NCBI GenBank assembly: GCA_024277655.1
Contig: JAJRUT010000122.1
Span: 1-53,624, forward strand
Length of the DNA stretch: 53,624 nucleotides
Reading direction: 5' to 3'
DNA from: Deltaproteobacteria bacterium
Lineage (GTDB): Bacteria; Desulfobacterota; Desulfobulbia; Desulfobulbales; SURF-16
Made by a program: the position numbers and the translations under genes. Positions 17,947 to 26,783 of this stretch are shown one piece after another (the stretch's first letter is position 1; the number at the start of each line of letters is the position of its first letter). The notes under the pieces are model-generated. The model worked only from the letters and a program-made list of their open reading frames with translations. It was not told where the DNA came from and did not search any database.

Positions 17947-18672
17947 ATGTCCACTGAAATAAATCTGCCCAATCATGTGTTGATTGGCCGCTATCTCAAA
18001 CATTTTTACGATATTCCGACCCATTGTGCCTATGGGCTGAGTGATCGTGCCCTTTACCGTCAGGCTCAGTTTGGCTTTGTTGATGATCCACTGATGAACG
18101 CCTTTTTGGCCTCGGGTTTCAGGCGTAATGGTAATACCATGTATACCATGGGTTGTCCGGACTGTGACGCCTGTCGATCTTTGCGGATTGACCCACGGCT
18201 GTTTACCCCGAATCGTTCCCAGAAGAGGGTGCTGAAAAAATGCAACCGGGTAAAGACTGTCGTAAATCCCCTTGAATTTACCAAGGAAAAGATTGACTTA
18301 CTGGATCAGTTTTTTGCCTCACGCTTCCCTGGCAATGATAATGATGCTGCCAATTATTATGGCACTTTTTTTGTGAATGCGATCACCGACACCTATGAGG
18401 TTGAATATCGGCTTGATGGCGAACTTCTGGGCGTTGCGGTTATTGATGCGGGACGCCGGTGGCTCAATGCCGTCTATTTTTATTTTGATGATCGTTTTAA
18501 ATCACTTAGCCCTGGTATTTACAATATCTTGTTTTTGCTCGATTTATGTCTAAAGCAGGATATCCGCCATCTTTACTTGGGCTACGCCATCGAAGGTCAT
18601 CAACCAATGGCCTATAAAAAAAGGTTTAAGCCCCATGAGATCTTCTATGGGAATAGGTGGCATCAGGGCTGA
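17947..18672 (+). CDS. bpt: Aspartate/glutamate leucyltransferase
   Basis: Enzyme of the bacterial N-end rule that adds Leu from Leu-tRNA to proteins starting with Asp or Glu, marking them for ClpAP degradation. Family landmarks are DRALYRQAQFGFVDDPLMNAFLASGFRRNG near 35, the Cys motif MGCPDCDACRSLRI near 67 and FTPNRSQKRVLKK near 87. Others are YYGTFFV near 138 and the C-terminal YLGYAIEGHQPMAYKKRFKP. Length is 241 aa. No clpS or clpA is nearby. ATG 17947 follows a MITE-like element, so its promoter may partly lie in that element. Confidence 0.9.
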   Translation: MSTEINLPNHVLIGRYLKHFYDIPTHCAYGLSDRALYRQAQFGFVDDPLMNAFLASGFRRNGNTMYTMGCPDCDACRSLRIDPRLFTPNRSQKRVLKKCNRVKTVVNPLEFTKEKIDLLDQFFASRFPGNDNDAANYYGTFFVNAITDTYEVEYRLDGELLGVAVIDAGRRWLNAVYFYFDDRFKSLSPGIYNILFLLDLCLKQDIRHLYLGYAIEGHQPMAYKKRFKPHEIFYGNRWHQG

Positions 18673-18908
18673 AGCTGATCTTGCAGAAAACTGATATTTT
18701 GTGTATCTCTCTGTCTTTATAGCCACTCACCATAGATGAAGATGAGAACCAAGAAGTTGCGAATTTGGGGCGGATTCCTTTCAGCCATCCCAGACTTTTA
18801 GCCTCTGCCTGTTCCGTATAGGCAGAAAGAATATCCCGCGCAATTCTTGGGCTGGGTAGTTATCCTTGTTTTTTATCCGATTCTTCACCTGAAACTGTAA
18901 CGTTTACC

Positions 18909-20630
18909 ATGAAAGTTATCCTTGCCCAAAAAGCCGGTTTTTGCATGGGAGTCCGCCGTGCTGTTGATGTAACCCTTGAAACGGTGCAGAATAATGACCA
19001 GCGAGTGGCGACCTACGGGCCTCTAATTCATAATCCTCAGGTTCTTGATTTACTCCATGACCGGGGGGTTGAGGTTCTGCATGAGCTGCCCGACAAGCAG
19101 GACGGGGTGATTATCATTCGGGCCCATGGTGTGCCTCCGGCCCATAAGCTTAAACTTGCCGAGTCTGGCGCTACGGTGCGGGATGCCACCTGTCCACGGG
19201 TGATGAAGGTTCAGGCCATCATCAAAAAACATCACGCCAAGGGGTATTTTACGGTTATTGTCGGTGACAAGGATCATGCTGAGGTTGTCGGTCTTATGGG
19301 CTACGCCGCTCCGGATGTTGCCGTGGTTTCTGATCTTGCTGATGTTGAAGCACTTGGTATAGCCGGGAAATATATCATTGTCTGTCAAACCACCCAGGAC
19401 AGGGATTCATTTGATCTTCTCTGCGCTGCCATTGAGGCCAGATTCCCTGACGGGAAGATATTTAATACGATTTGCGATTCAACCAATAAACGTCAGGCCG
19501 AGGTGCGAAATCTGTGCGACAGGGTGGATGCCGTGGTGGTTGTCGGTGGTAAGTTTAGCGCCAACACCAAGCGCCTTGCCGTTATTGCCGAGAACAGAAA
19601 CAAGCCTGTCTTTTTGGTGGAGACGGAGGATGACCTTGATATTGCGGCGATTCGCGCCTTCGATGTAATTGGCGTTACGGCAGGGGCTTCAACCCCGACC
19701 TGGATGATTAATCGTGTTGTTCGCAGTCTGGAGGTTATCCCCGGTAAGGGGCAGTCTTTTCTCACGACATTTATTCGAAAAACAATGTGGCTGCTTCTGG
19801 CAACCAATGTCTATGCCGCGGTGGCTGGCGGACTTCTGGGTGGTGTTTTTGCCCGTTGCCTTAATGGTAATTCAAGCCTTAACGGCTTTTTAATTAGTTT
19901 TGGTTATCTCTTTGCCATGCATAATATCAATCGCTATGCCGATAGCCATTCAAAGAAATTTAATGATCCGATTCTTGAACAATTCTCCGAAAAATACTGT
20001 AAGGCCCTTATTGGCTTCTCTTCTTTACTCCTAATTTTGTCTGGTAGTTTGGTGTATCCCTTAGGTACTGCTCCCTTTGCCCTGTTTTTAGCCATGACTG
20101 TTTTTGGTCTGACCTATGGTAACCGGATATTTCCGGAATCCTTTGCCTCCGTTTTAAAAATAAAGAGATTAAAAGAAATCCCCGGTTCAAAAACATTCCT
20201 GGTGGCATCCGCCTGGAGTCTTATTATTATCTTAATCCCCAACTGGAAGGGGTTTGTCCTGTATCCGAATCTCCTGCTTATGCTGATGTTGGTGATCTGT
20301 ATTTATTGTCGGACCTCTTTATTTGATGTGTTTGATGTGCAGGGTGATCGTATTGTTGGTAAAGAGACTCTGCCTGTGTGTATTGGTGAGAAGAAGACCC
20401 TTAATTTTTTGACATGGTCACTATATCTTTTGGTTGCCCTTGCTATTATGCCCTTTATGGTCGGGAAGGGGCTGGTGGTGACGCTTCTCTTTCTGCCCTT
20501 TGCTGTTTACCTGTTGTTTTTGATTCATCTGTATCAATCTGGCAGGGTGGTGGCCTCTCCCCGGTTGGAGTTTATGCTGGAGAGTAGCTTGTATGTTCTT
20601 GGTTTGAGCCAGATTTTGTTTCATTTATAG
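18909..20630 (+). CDS. ispH: IspH-UbiA fusion: HMBPP reductase plus prenyltransferase
   Basis: A 573 aa protein with two enzymatic parts. Residues 1 to about 285 are 4-hydroxy-3-methylbut-2-enyl diphosphate reductase, with its three cluster cysteines in GFCMGVRRAV (12), DATCPRVMK (about 96) and TICDSTNKRQ (about 197). Residues from about 290 are a UbiA-type membrane prenyltransferase with roughly eight helices. It has an NRYADSHSKKFND first motif and a DVFDVQGDRIVGKETLP second Asp-rich motif. Ordinary IspH stops near 280-320 aa. One polypeptide could thus release IPP/DMAPP at the membrane next to a prenyl transfer site; the acceptor is unknown. No stop or start candidate separates the domains. 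ftsY follows after 30 bp. Confidence 0.9.
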   Translation: MKVILAQKAGFCMGVRRAVDVTLETVQNNDQRVATYGPLIHNPQVLDLLHDRGVEVLHELPDKQDGVIIIRAHGVPPAHKLKLAESGATVRDATCPRVMKVQAIIKKHHAKGYFTVIVGDKDHAEVVGLMGYAAPDVAVVSDLADVEALGIAGKYIIVCQTTQDRDSFDLLCAAIEARFPDGKIFNTICDSTNKRQAEVRNLCDRVDAVVVVGGKFSANTKRLAVIAENRNKPVFLVETEDDLDIAAIRAFDVIGVTAGASTPTWMINRVVRSLEVIPGKGQSFLTTFIRKTMWLLLATNVYAAVAGGLLGGVFARCLNGNSSLNGFLISFGYLFAMHNINRYADSHSKKFNDPILEQFSEKYCKALIGFSSLLLILSGSLVYPLGTAPFALFLAMTVFGLTYGNRIFPESFASVLKIKRLKEIPGSKTFLVASAWSLIIILIPNWKGFVLYPNLLLMLMLVICIYCRTSLFDVFDVQGDRIVGKETLPVCIGEKKTLNFLTWSLYLLVALAIMPFMVGKGLVVTLLFLPFAVYLLFLIHLYQSGRVVASPRLEFMLESSLYVLGLSQILFHL

Positions 20631-20660
20631 TTTACTTTATTTTTAGTTAAGGGGCCATTT

Positions 20661-21758
20661 ATGCTTGGTTGGTTTAAGAAGACTTTTTCATCCGAATCGG
20701 AATCAGGCGAGGCGGAAAAAGCAGAGCTTGTACCGGCAGTAGAGGAAGTAGTAGATAATACTCCTGCTGGGGTTGATATTGAGGAGACTGTTGAGCCGAA
20801 GTCAATCCTTCATGAGGATGTCGGCGTCCTGTTTCAACGTCTCACTAGGAAGATGGCCAAGACCCGTGGTTCTTTGGTTAAAAAGGTTGATGAACTTTTT
20901 CTTGGTAAGAAGGTCATTGATCCTGAGCTTCTTGATAGTTTGGAAGAAATTCTGATTATGGCTGATATTGGGGCTGAGACCACCATGGAGCTTGTGGATG
21001 ATGCCCGTGAGAAACTGGCCAGGGACGAATTATCCGACCCACTTGTCTTGCGTAAAACTTTGCAGGATAAGATTACTGAATATCTGCTTAGTTCTGATAC
21101 GCCTGCCGAGCTTGTGATGCCTGAAGAGGGACCGTTTGTCATTATGGTTGTTGGGGTTAATGGGGTTGGTAAGACCACCACCATTGGCAAGATGGCGAGT
21201 AAATTTACCAGGGACGGGCAAAAGGTCCTCCTTGTTGCGGCCGATACATTTCGGGCAGCGGCGGTGGAGCAGCTTAAAATTTGGGGTGAAAGGGTTGGTG
21301 TCCCGGTTATTGCTCAGGATACGGGGGCTGACCCGTCGGCTGTGATCTTTGATGGGTTGGAGTATGCTGAAAAGCGTGGTTTTGATGTGATTATCATTGA
21401 TACAGCCGGTCGTCTGCACACCAAGGTTAATCTTATGGAAGAGTTAAAAAAGATCAACCGGGTGATTGGCAAGAAAATTCCTGGTGCTCCCCACGAGGTA
21501 ATGCTCGTACTTGATGCCACCACAGGCCAAAATGGTATCTCCCAGGCCAGGGAGTTTTCAAAAACGGTGGAGGTTACCGGTCTTGCCATGACCAAGCTTG
21601 ATGGCACAGCAAAGGGCGGCATTATTGTCAATATCTGTCGGGAATTTGATATCCCTATTCGTTTTATTGGTATTGGTGAACAGGTGGATGATTTGCGTGA
21701 CTTTGATCCGGCTGAATTTGCTGAGGCGTTGTTTTATACGGAAGAAACACAGGGCTGA
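20661..21758 (+). CDS. ftsY: Signal recognition particle receptor FtsY
   Basis: SRP GTPase receptor that docks ribosome-nascent chains at the membrane. An acidic A domain (about residues 10-55) precedes the N domain. The G domain has GVNGVGKTTTIGKMASKF near 169, DTFRAAAVEQLK near 196, IIIDTAGRLHTK near 248 and TKLDGTAKGG near 312. It ends with the usual GIGEQVDDLRDFDPAEFAEALF. Length is 365 aa. It follows ispH-ubiA closely and may share its transcript. Confidence 0.97.
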   Translation: MLGWFKKTFSSESESGEAEKAELVPAVEEVVDNTPAGVDIEETVEPKSILHEDVGVLFQRLTRKMAKTRGSLVKKVDELFLGKKVIDPELLDSLEEILIMADIGAETTMELVDDAREKLARDELSDPLVLRKTLQDKITEYLLSSDTPAELVMPEEGPFVIMVVGVNGVGKTTTIGKMASKFTRDGQKVLLVAADTFRAAAVEQLKIWGERVGVPVIAQDTGADPSAVIFDGLEYAEKRGFDVIIIDTAGRLHTKVNLMEELKKINRVIGKKIPGAPHEVMLVLDATTGQNGISQAREFSKTVEVTGLAMTKLDGTAKGGIIVNICREFDIPIRFIGIGEQVDDLRDFDPAEFAEALFYTEETQG

Positions 21759-21842
21759 TGTCTAAGGGGATATACAGGTACCATTCTTATCTCCTTTATG
21801 TTCTGATCAATAATCTCAATCAAGTCTTATCTCTTAAAAAAA

Positions 21843-22676
21843 ATGCCCCACTACAGACAACATAACTCCCCCGGTTGCGGAGGCTTTTGCCTCGTTATGA
21901 CGATGCTCCTTCTCCTCATTGGTGGTGCGCCGCTTTTGCTCAATGTGGTGGGCTTTGTGGTGATGATCTTTGGCTCTATAATCCTGGCTGTATTTTTGGG
22001 TTTAATCGGTTTTTCTTTTTATATTCGGCACAAGGTGAGTCAGTACGAGGCCGGGCAGTCTGAGGATCGCACCCAGTTTGTGACGATTCTTGTTCACATT
22101 CTGGTTAAGATTGCCCAGCTTGATGGCAGGATATGCCGGGCTGAAAAGACAACCATCGAGAATTTTTTCAGAACCCATCTCCATTACAACCAGGAACAGA
22201 TGTATTGGATTCGTGAGCTTATTAAGGATGCCGCAGCCAACACGGATAGCCTAGAGTCTTTTCTTGGCGACTTTAAAAGACATTTTGGCTATCAACCCCG
22301 TCTTATTTTGGTTGAACTAATCTTGCAGGTACTCTATTCGAAAGGTGAGGTGAGTGCTGAAGAGCTACAGGTGGCAAATAGGATCGCTGTCTTTCTAGCG
22401 ATCAGTAGTTATGAGTACCAATCCATTTTAAACAGGTATCAAAACGGTAAGACGCGTGAACAGCAACAGTCGGCAAACACGAAAGAGCAGGCATGTAAGA
22501 TCCTTGGCGTGGCAAGTGATGCCAGTGCAAAGGAGATTAAGAAGGCGTATTACAAGCTCAGTAAAGAATTTCACCCCGATATGGTGAGTCATTTAGGTGA
22601 TGAATTTAGAGCCGTTGCCACAGAAAAAATGAAAGATATAAATATGGCTTATCAGATATTGAAAGGGCAGGAGTAG
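21843..22676 (+). CDS. DjlA-like membrane co-chaperone (TerB + J domain)
   Basis: A 277 aa protein with two hydrophobic helices at about residues 16-60, a TerB-like helical domain at about 75-190, and a C-terminal J domain from about 215. The TerB part has VKIAQLDGRICRAEKTTIENFF and a second helical repeat. The J domain carries the HPD tripeptide in KEFHPDMVSH, as needed to stimulate DnaK ATPase. This order matches DjlA, although E. coli DjlA has a single membrane helix. It is followed after 2 bp by the aminotransferase gene, so the two are in one operon. Confidence 0.85.
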   Translation: MPHYRQHNSPGCGGFCLVMTMLLLLIGGAPLLLNVVGFVVMIFGSIILAVFLGLIGFSFYIRHKVSQYEAGQSEDRTQFVTILVHILVKIAQLDGRICRAEKTTIENFFRTHLHYNQEQMYWIRELIKDAAANTDSLESFLGDFKRHFGYQPRLILVELILQVLYSKGEVSAEELQVANRIAVFLAISSYEYQSILNRYQNGKTREQQQSANTKEQACKILGVASDASAKEIKKAYYKLSKEFHPDMVSHLGDEFRAVATEKMKDINMAYQILKGQE

Positions 22677-22678
22677 GC

Positions 22679-23860
22679 ATGGGTATTTCACTGAAAATGA
22701 ATGAGTTTGGTTCGCGTTCTTCCTGGATCAGGAAAATGTTTGAAGAGGGCGCCAGGATGAAGGAGCAGTACGGGGCTCAGAATGTTTTTGATTTTAGTCT
22801 TGGCAATCCGGATCTTGCTCCTCCTCCAGAGTTTGACGTGAGCCTAGGTGAAGTGCTAGAGGAGCGTGGCAAAGGTGTCCATGCCTATATGCAAAATGGC
22901 GGTTATCCCCATGTAAAGGCTGCTGTTGCTGGCCAGATTTCCATTGAGCAGGAGACAACGATCACCGGCGCTGAAATTCTAATGACCTGTGGTGCGGCCG
23001 GGGGGCTTAATGTGACCCTTAAGGCGATTCTGAACCCTGGAGAGGAGGTTATTGTCCTTGCCCCTTTTTTTGTTGAGTACAATTTCTATATAGACAACCA
23101 GGGCGGTATCGGCAAGGTGGTGAACACGGGTGCTGATTTCAGTCTCGATCTTGAGGCGATCCGACAGGCCGTTACGGCAAAGACCAAGGCCATTATAATT
23201 AACTCGCCCAACAATCCCACCGGCCAGGTCTACTCGGCCTTGGAACTACAGGCTTTAGGGGAGATGCTTGAGTCCTGTCAATCCGAGTTTGATTCAACCA
23301 TCTTTCTGCTTTCAGATGAGCCGTATCGCAAGATTACCTACGATGGTGTTGAGGTTCCGGCCCTGTTTCCACTCTATAAAAATGCCATAGTGGTGTCATC
23401 CTACTCTAAAGATCTATCGTTACCCGGTGAGCGTATTGGTTATATTGCCGTAAATCCTGCAATTGCTTGTAAGACAGAATTGCTGGGCGCCATGACTCTG
23501 GCCAATCGTATTCTTGGCTTTGTTAATGCCCCGGCGCTTATGCAGAAGGTGGTTGCCAAATTACAGGGCAAAACCGTTGATTGTGAGATCTATACCAAGC
23601 GTCGCACCACCTTTTGCAAGATTTTAGAGGATGTGGGGTTGGAGTTCACTAAACCCAAAGGGGCGTTTTACATCTTTCCCAAATCCCCCATTGAGGATGA
23701 CGCGGCCTTTGTTGCCCATTTGCAGGAGTTTAAGATTCTTGCCGTTCCCGGTCGTGGTTTTGGTATGCCGGGCTATTTCAGGCTGGCCTTCTGTGTTGAA
23801 GACGAGGTGATTGCCGGATCAGCGGCAGCCTTTAAGAAGGCGATGGAAAAATACAGATAG
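22679..23860 (+). CDS. Class I/II aminotransferase (PLP)
   Basis: Fold-type I PLP enzyme of 393 aa, cytoplasmic. Motifs are FSLGNPDLAPP near residue 37, YMQNGGYPHVKAAVA near 69, CGAAGGLNVTLKA near 103 and the Asn site NSPNNPTGQVYSAL near 174. SDEPYRKITYDGV lies near 213 and the PLP lysine in SSYSKDLSLPGERIGY near 244. C-terminal FRLAFCVEDE carries the substrate-binding Arg. Substrate cannot be named; aspartate or aromatic amino acids are typical for the group. GGGCAGGAG upstream supports ATG 22679. Confidence 0.88.
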   Translation: MGISLKMNEFGSRSSWIRKMFEEGARMKEQYGAQNVFDFSLGNPDLAPPPEFDVSLGEVLEERGKGVHAYMQNGGYPHVKAAVAGQISIEQETTITGAEILMTCGAAGGLNVTLKAILNPGEEVIVLAPFFVEYNFYIDNQGGIGKVVNTGADFSLDLEAIRQAVTAKTKAIIINSPNNPTGQVYSALELQALGEMLESCQSEFDSTIFLLSDEPYRKITYDGVEVPALFPLYKNAIVVSSYSKDLSLPGERIGYIAVNPAIACKTELLGAMTLANRILGFVNAPALMQKVVAKLQGKTVDCEIYTKRRTTFCKILEDVGLEFTKPKGAFYIFPKSPIEDDAAFVAHLQEFKILAVPGRGFGMPGYFRLAFCVEDEVIAGSAAAFKKAMEKYR

Positions 23861-23866
23861 TCTTAT

Positions 23867-23905
23867 CACCGCTAATCACGGATGAAAAGTCCGTATTTAG
23901 CGGTG
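23867..23905. terminator. Hairpin between converging aminotransferase and mazG genes
   Basis: CACCGCTAA pairs perfectly with TTAGCGGTG, with an inner ACGGA/TCCGT stem. Only a short TTTT follows on the plus strand, so termination is likely but not certain. Confidence 0.5.
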
Positions 23906-23928
23906 GCAAGTTTTGGGTATGCCCCTGG

Positions 23929-24699
23929 TTACGACGTTTTGGCCTGTCGCCAGTAATCTACTTTTTCTGCATCTGATAGATCTGTCAGGTTCTCTTGTTT
24001 TTCTGTAATTAAATTGGTCATCACTGTAAATCGGGTAATAAAGTTGTCCACGGATCCATGGAGCAAATCCTCAGTATAGAACCCCTTGCGGCGACTTAAA
24101 TTTATGAGCATGATCAGGACATCACCAATCTCTTCTCTTATGTTTTCTTCGTTGTTATTTTCAACGGCTTGCTGTAGTTCAGCCACCTCTTCACTGAATT
24201 TAGCCATAAGCTGCTTGTCGCTACTCCACTCGAAACCCTGATTAGCGATGCGACTTGATACTCGTTGAGCCCGTGTCAGGGCCGGGAGGCTCTTGGGGAC
24301 ATCTATAATGTCGCTTTTGGCTTTTTCTTTTTCACCGGCCTTAATCTTTTGCCAGTTCTGGCGAATAGCCTCTTCAGACGCAAATTTTTCATCGGTGAAG
24401 ACATGGGGGTGGCGCCGAGTCATCTTGTCGATGATGCCCTGCAGACAGTCATCGACGGGGAAATCTCCTGCCTCCTCATATAGTATCCCCAGAAAACTGA
24501 CCTGAAAGAAGAGATCGCCCAACTCTTCCTTTATATGGTCAATATTTCCGGAATCTATGGCCTCGGATAGTTCGTGGGTTTCTTCAAGGAGGTAGGGCTT
24601 AAAAGATTTTGGTGTCTGTTTTCTGTCCCATGGGCAACCCTTTGGGGTGCGGAGTTTTGTTATTAACCCCAAGAGTTCGTTGAACTTTTCTGTTGTCAT
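23929..24699 (-). CDS. mazG: Nucleoside triphosphate pyrophosphohydrolase MazG
   Basis: House-cleaning enzyme that hydrolyses NTPs to NMP and pyrophosphate. The 256 aa protein has the tandem MazG arrangement. The first domain has LRTPKGCPWDRKQTPKSFKPYLLEETHEL followed by EELGDLFFQVSF (ExxE and ExxD metal residues). The second has EWSSDKQLMAKFSEEVAEL followed by EEIGDVLIMLINLSRRKGF. Both metal-binding sets look intact. Convergent with the aminotransferase gene. Confidence 0.95.
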   Translation of the reverse strand: MTTEKFNELLGLITKLRTPKGCPWDRKQTPKSFKPYLLEETHELSEAIDSGNIDHIKEELGDLFFQVSFLGILYEEAGDFPVDDCLQGIIDKMTRRHPHVFTDEKFASEEAIRQNWQKIKAGEKEKAKSDIIDVPKSLPALTRAQRVSSRIANQGFEWSSDKQLMAKFSEEVAELQQAVENNNEENIREEIGDVLIMLINLSRRKGFYTEDLLHGSVDNFITRFTVMTNLITEKQENLTDLSDAEKVDYWRQAKTS

Positions 24700-25089
24700 T
24701 GTCTTGCCTGGTCTGTTTTGTGTAAGTGTAAGTACGTATAGTAATTATTGTTGATATAACTGGATTTATCAAAAAAAAGGTGCTAACCTGATATAGGCTC
24801 TTGTCAAACAAAAGGGCCTATGTTAGATCTTTTTAAGAAGTTGGTATGTGTAAGGTTATTTTTTAAAGTCGTTCGGCTCAAATTAAACTGCTTAAGATTT
24901 TTTTCGTAAATGTAAGACAGCGTTAAGCGCTTAGAGGTGAGTGTTTAGTCTGATTGGTGAAAAAAGAGAAGTCTTTGGAACTTTTTTTAGAAAAATGACC
25001 TCTACATGATGAATCTAACTGTTGGTAAGTTCTGTCTGGGGCTTATGTAATTTTTTAAAAGTTTAATCTTAATTTACAGGGGTATTACC
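24700..25089. other. AT-rich non-coding gap before the AP2-like gene
   Basis: About 390 bp with long T and A runs and no coding frame I can defend. A TTAAGCGCTTA palindrome lies near 24923-24933. The promoter of the downstream AP2-like gene presumably lies here, but no pair of -35 and -10 boxes stands out. Confidence 0.4.
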
Positions 25090-25530
25090 ATGGCTGAAAT
25101 AAAATCAAAAAAAATTCTTGTTGAAAAACATAAAGACATTGCTCGTATTGACCAGGAGGAAAAGAGAACTCATGGTTGGTATGTCCGTGTCCGTTATTTT
25201 GGTAAGACCCATTCAAAGTTTTTCTCCGATGGTAAATGTGGTGGGCGTTATTCCAGCCTGCTGGCAGCCGTTGCCTGGAGAGATCAGACAGAGAAGAAGC
25301 TTGGTAAGGTTCGTACCGACAAGCATGTTGTTACTGTGTCCAACACCACAACAGGTGTCGTTGGTGTCCGCCACAACGATAAGCTGAACCGTTATGAAGT
25401 GAGCTGGGTAAATCCTGACGGCAAGCAGGGCAAGACCTCTGTCTCCATTCGTAAGCATGGAAAGGATTCTGCCTTTAAACGGGCCTGTGATATCCGCAAT
25501 CAAAAAGAGGCGATGAGATTGTCCAGCTGA
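25090..25530 (+). CDS. Small AP2/ERF-like DNA-binding protein
   Basis: Basic 146 aa protein, cytoplasmic. Residues 84-140 (NTTTGVVGVRHNDKLNRYEVSW, then a Lys-rich turn, then AFKRACDIRNQKE) fit the AP2 pattern of three strands and a helix. Residues 28-75 (GWYVRVRYFGKTHSKFF, then AAVAWRDQTEKKLG) look like a first, more divergent copy. AP2-like domains in bacteria usually occur in homing or mobile-element proteins; here there is no nuclease motif. It stands alone between AT-rich DNA and a strong terminator. It could be a nucleoid or regulatory protein, but that is inference. Confidence 0.7.
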   Translation: MAEIKSKKILVEKHKDIARIDQEEKRTHGWYVRVRYFGKTHSKFFSDGKCGGRYSSLLAAVAWRDQTEKKLGKVRTDKHVVTVSNTTTGVVGVRHNDKLNRYEVSWVNPDGKQGKTSVSIRKHGKDSAFKRACDIRNQKEAMRLSS

Positions 25531-25559
25531 TACAATTATTAGTTTTGTTTTTGTTTGCA

Positions 25560-25593
25560 AGGTCGACTCCGCACGGGGTCGGCCTTTTTTTTT
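25560..25593 (+). terminator. Rho-independent terminator of the AP2-like gene
   Basis: AGGTCGACTCC pairs with GGGGTCGGCCT around a GCAC loop, followed by eight or more Ts. Confidence 0.88.
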
Positions 25594-25627
25594 GTTGGCG
25601 CTCATACCTTAAATAGAATAGTTTGTT

Positions 25628-25870
25628 CTGTAGTGTCCGGTTAGAAAATTGCAGAGTATAAATGCTGGGGAAATATGTTGTGTGCCTCGCTTATGGCATA
25701 AAATTTCTTGATTTTCTAGGTTTTTTACGTCCAAACTACACCTCGTGAAATTTTCACTACAGAGAGGAGCAGTTCAGACCCTATTTACCAAGAAAATACT
25801 ATGAAATTTTCTGAAAATCGCTACGGTAAACAACATAGTCCTCCGCAAAAAAATAAACCGGACACCACTG
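25628..25870 (+). repeat. MITE-like element, divergent copy B (243 bp)
   Basis: The left end CTGTAGTGTCCGGTT and the right end AACCGGACACCACTG form 15-base inverted repeats with two mismatches. The direct repeat AGTTTGTT flanks the element (25620-25627 and 25871-25878); the match runs on for five more bases. Inner segments TTTCTTGATTTT and AGAAAATACTATGAAATTT match copies A and C, so it is a diverged relative. No transposase is encoded. Confidence 0.68.
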
Positions 25871-25946
25871 AGTTTGTTCTGTATTCTTGGCATATCTGCA
25901 ATATGCTGACGTTTGATAGGTGATTTAATATTTTAGGGATAAAATT

Positions 25947-26762
25947 ATGAAACTTGCTCAAAAAATCGGTTTTCTCGGGGGCGGCCAAATGGCGGAGGCC
26001 CTGATTAGGGGTATGATTCAGGGTGGACTGGTTACTCCGTCACAACTCTTTGTTATCGACCCTGTTGCCGAGCGGTGTGATATCTTAAATGAGGCGTACC
26101 AGGTTAACGCCTCTACTGATAATAAGCCAATCTGGGACTGTGATATTATCATTATCGCTGTAAAGCCTCAAGTTATGGGGACTCTGCTTGAGGCAGCACA
26201 GGATCATATTACGAGTCGGCATCTCTGTATCTCCATAGCTGCTGGTGTGCCGTTGGCTTTTATGGAAGGAAAATTGGCCAGTGGTTGCCGGGTGGTGCGG
26301 GTGATGCCAAATACTCCGGCGTTGGTTCTTGAATGTGCTTCGGCTCTTAGCCCTGGAGCAAACGCCACAGACGCTGATATGGACGACGCCAAGGCTATTT
26401 TCGATGCGGTGGGCAAGGCCGTTGTTTTGCCTGAGGTGTATCTTGATGGGGTTACTGGTTTGAGCGGTTCCGGGCCGGCTTATATCTTCACCCTTATCGA
26501 GTCTATGGTTGAGGCGGGATTAAAAGTCGGGTTGCCCCGGGCCGAGGCCGTGGCTTTAACTAACCAAACCATTCTGGGGTCGGTGAAACTGGCCATTGAA
26601 ACAGCAAAGCATCCCGGCGAGCTCAAGGCCATGGTTACCTCTCCTGGGGGGACCACTATTGCCGGGTTACATGAACTAGAAAAGGCCGGTTTTAAGGCCG
26701 GAATAATGAATTGCGTTGAAGCGGCAACGAATCGTTCCATCGAACTTGGCAAGCTCTTTTAA
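25947..26762 (+). CDS. proC: Pyrroline-5-carboxylate reductase
   Basis: NAD(P)H-dependent last step of proline synthesis. The 271 aa protein has the Rossmann start IGFLGGGQMAEALIRGM at residue 7, IIIAVKPQ near 70, RVMPNTPALV near 116 and the C-terminal signature segment PGELKAMVTSPGGTTIAGLHELEKAGF near 220. Nothing is unusual. It is followed by nadK after 21 bp, so the two are probably in one transcript. Confidence 0.96.
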   Translation: MKLAQKIGFLGGGQMAEALIRGMIQGGLVTPSQLFVIDPVAERCDILNEAYQVNASTDNKPIWDCDIIIIAVKPQVMGTLLEAAQDHITSRHLCISIAAGVPLAFMEGKLASGCRVVRVMPNTPALVLECASALSPGANATDADMDDAKAIFDAVGKAVVLPEVYLDGVTGLSGSGPAYIFTLIESMVEAGLKVGLPRAEAVALTNQTILGSVKLAIETAKHPGELKAMVTSPGGTTIAGLHELEKAGFKAGIMNCVEAATNRSIELGKLF

Positions 26763-26783
26763 GTTTTTTAGGTGGGATAGGTT

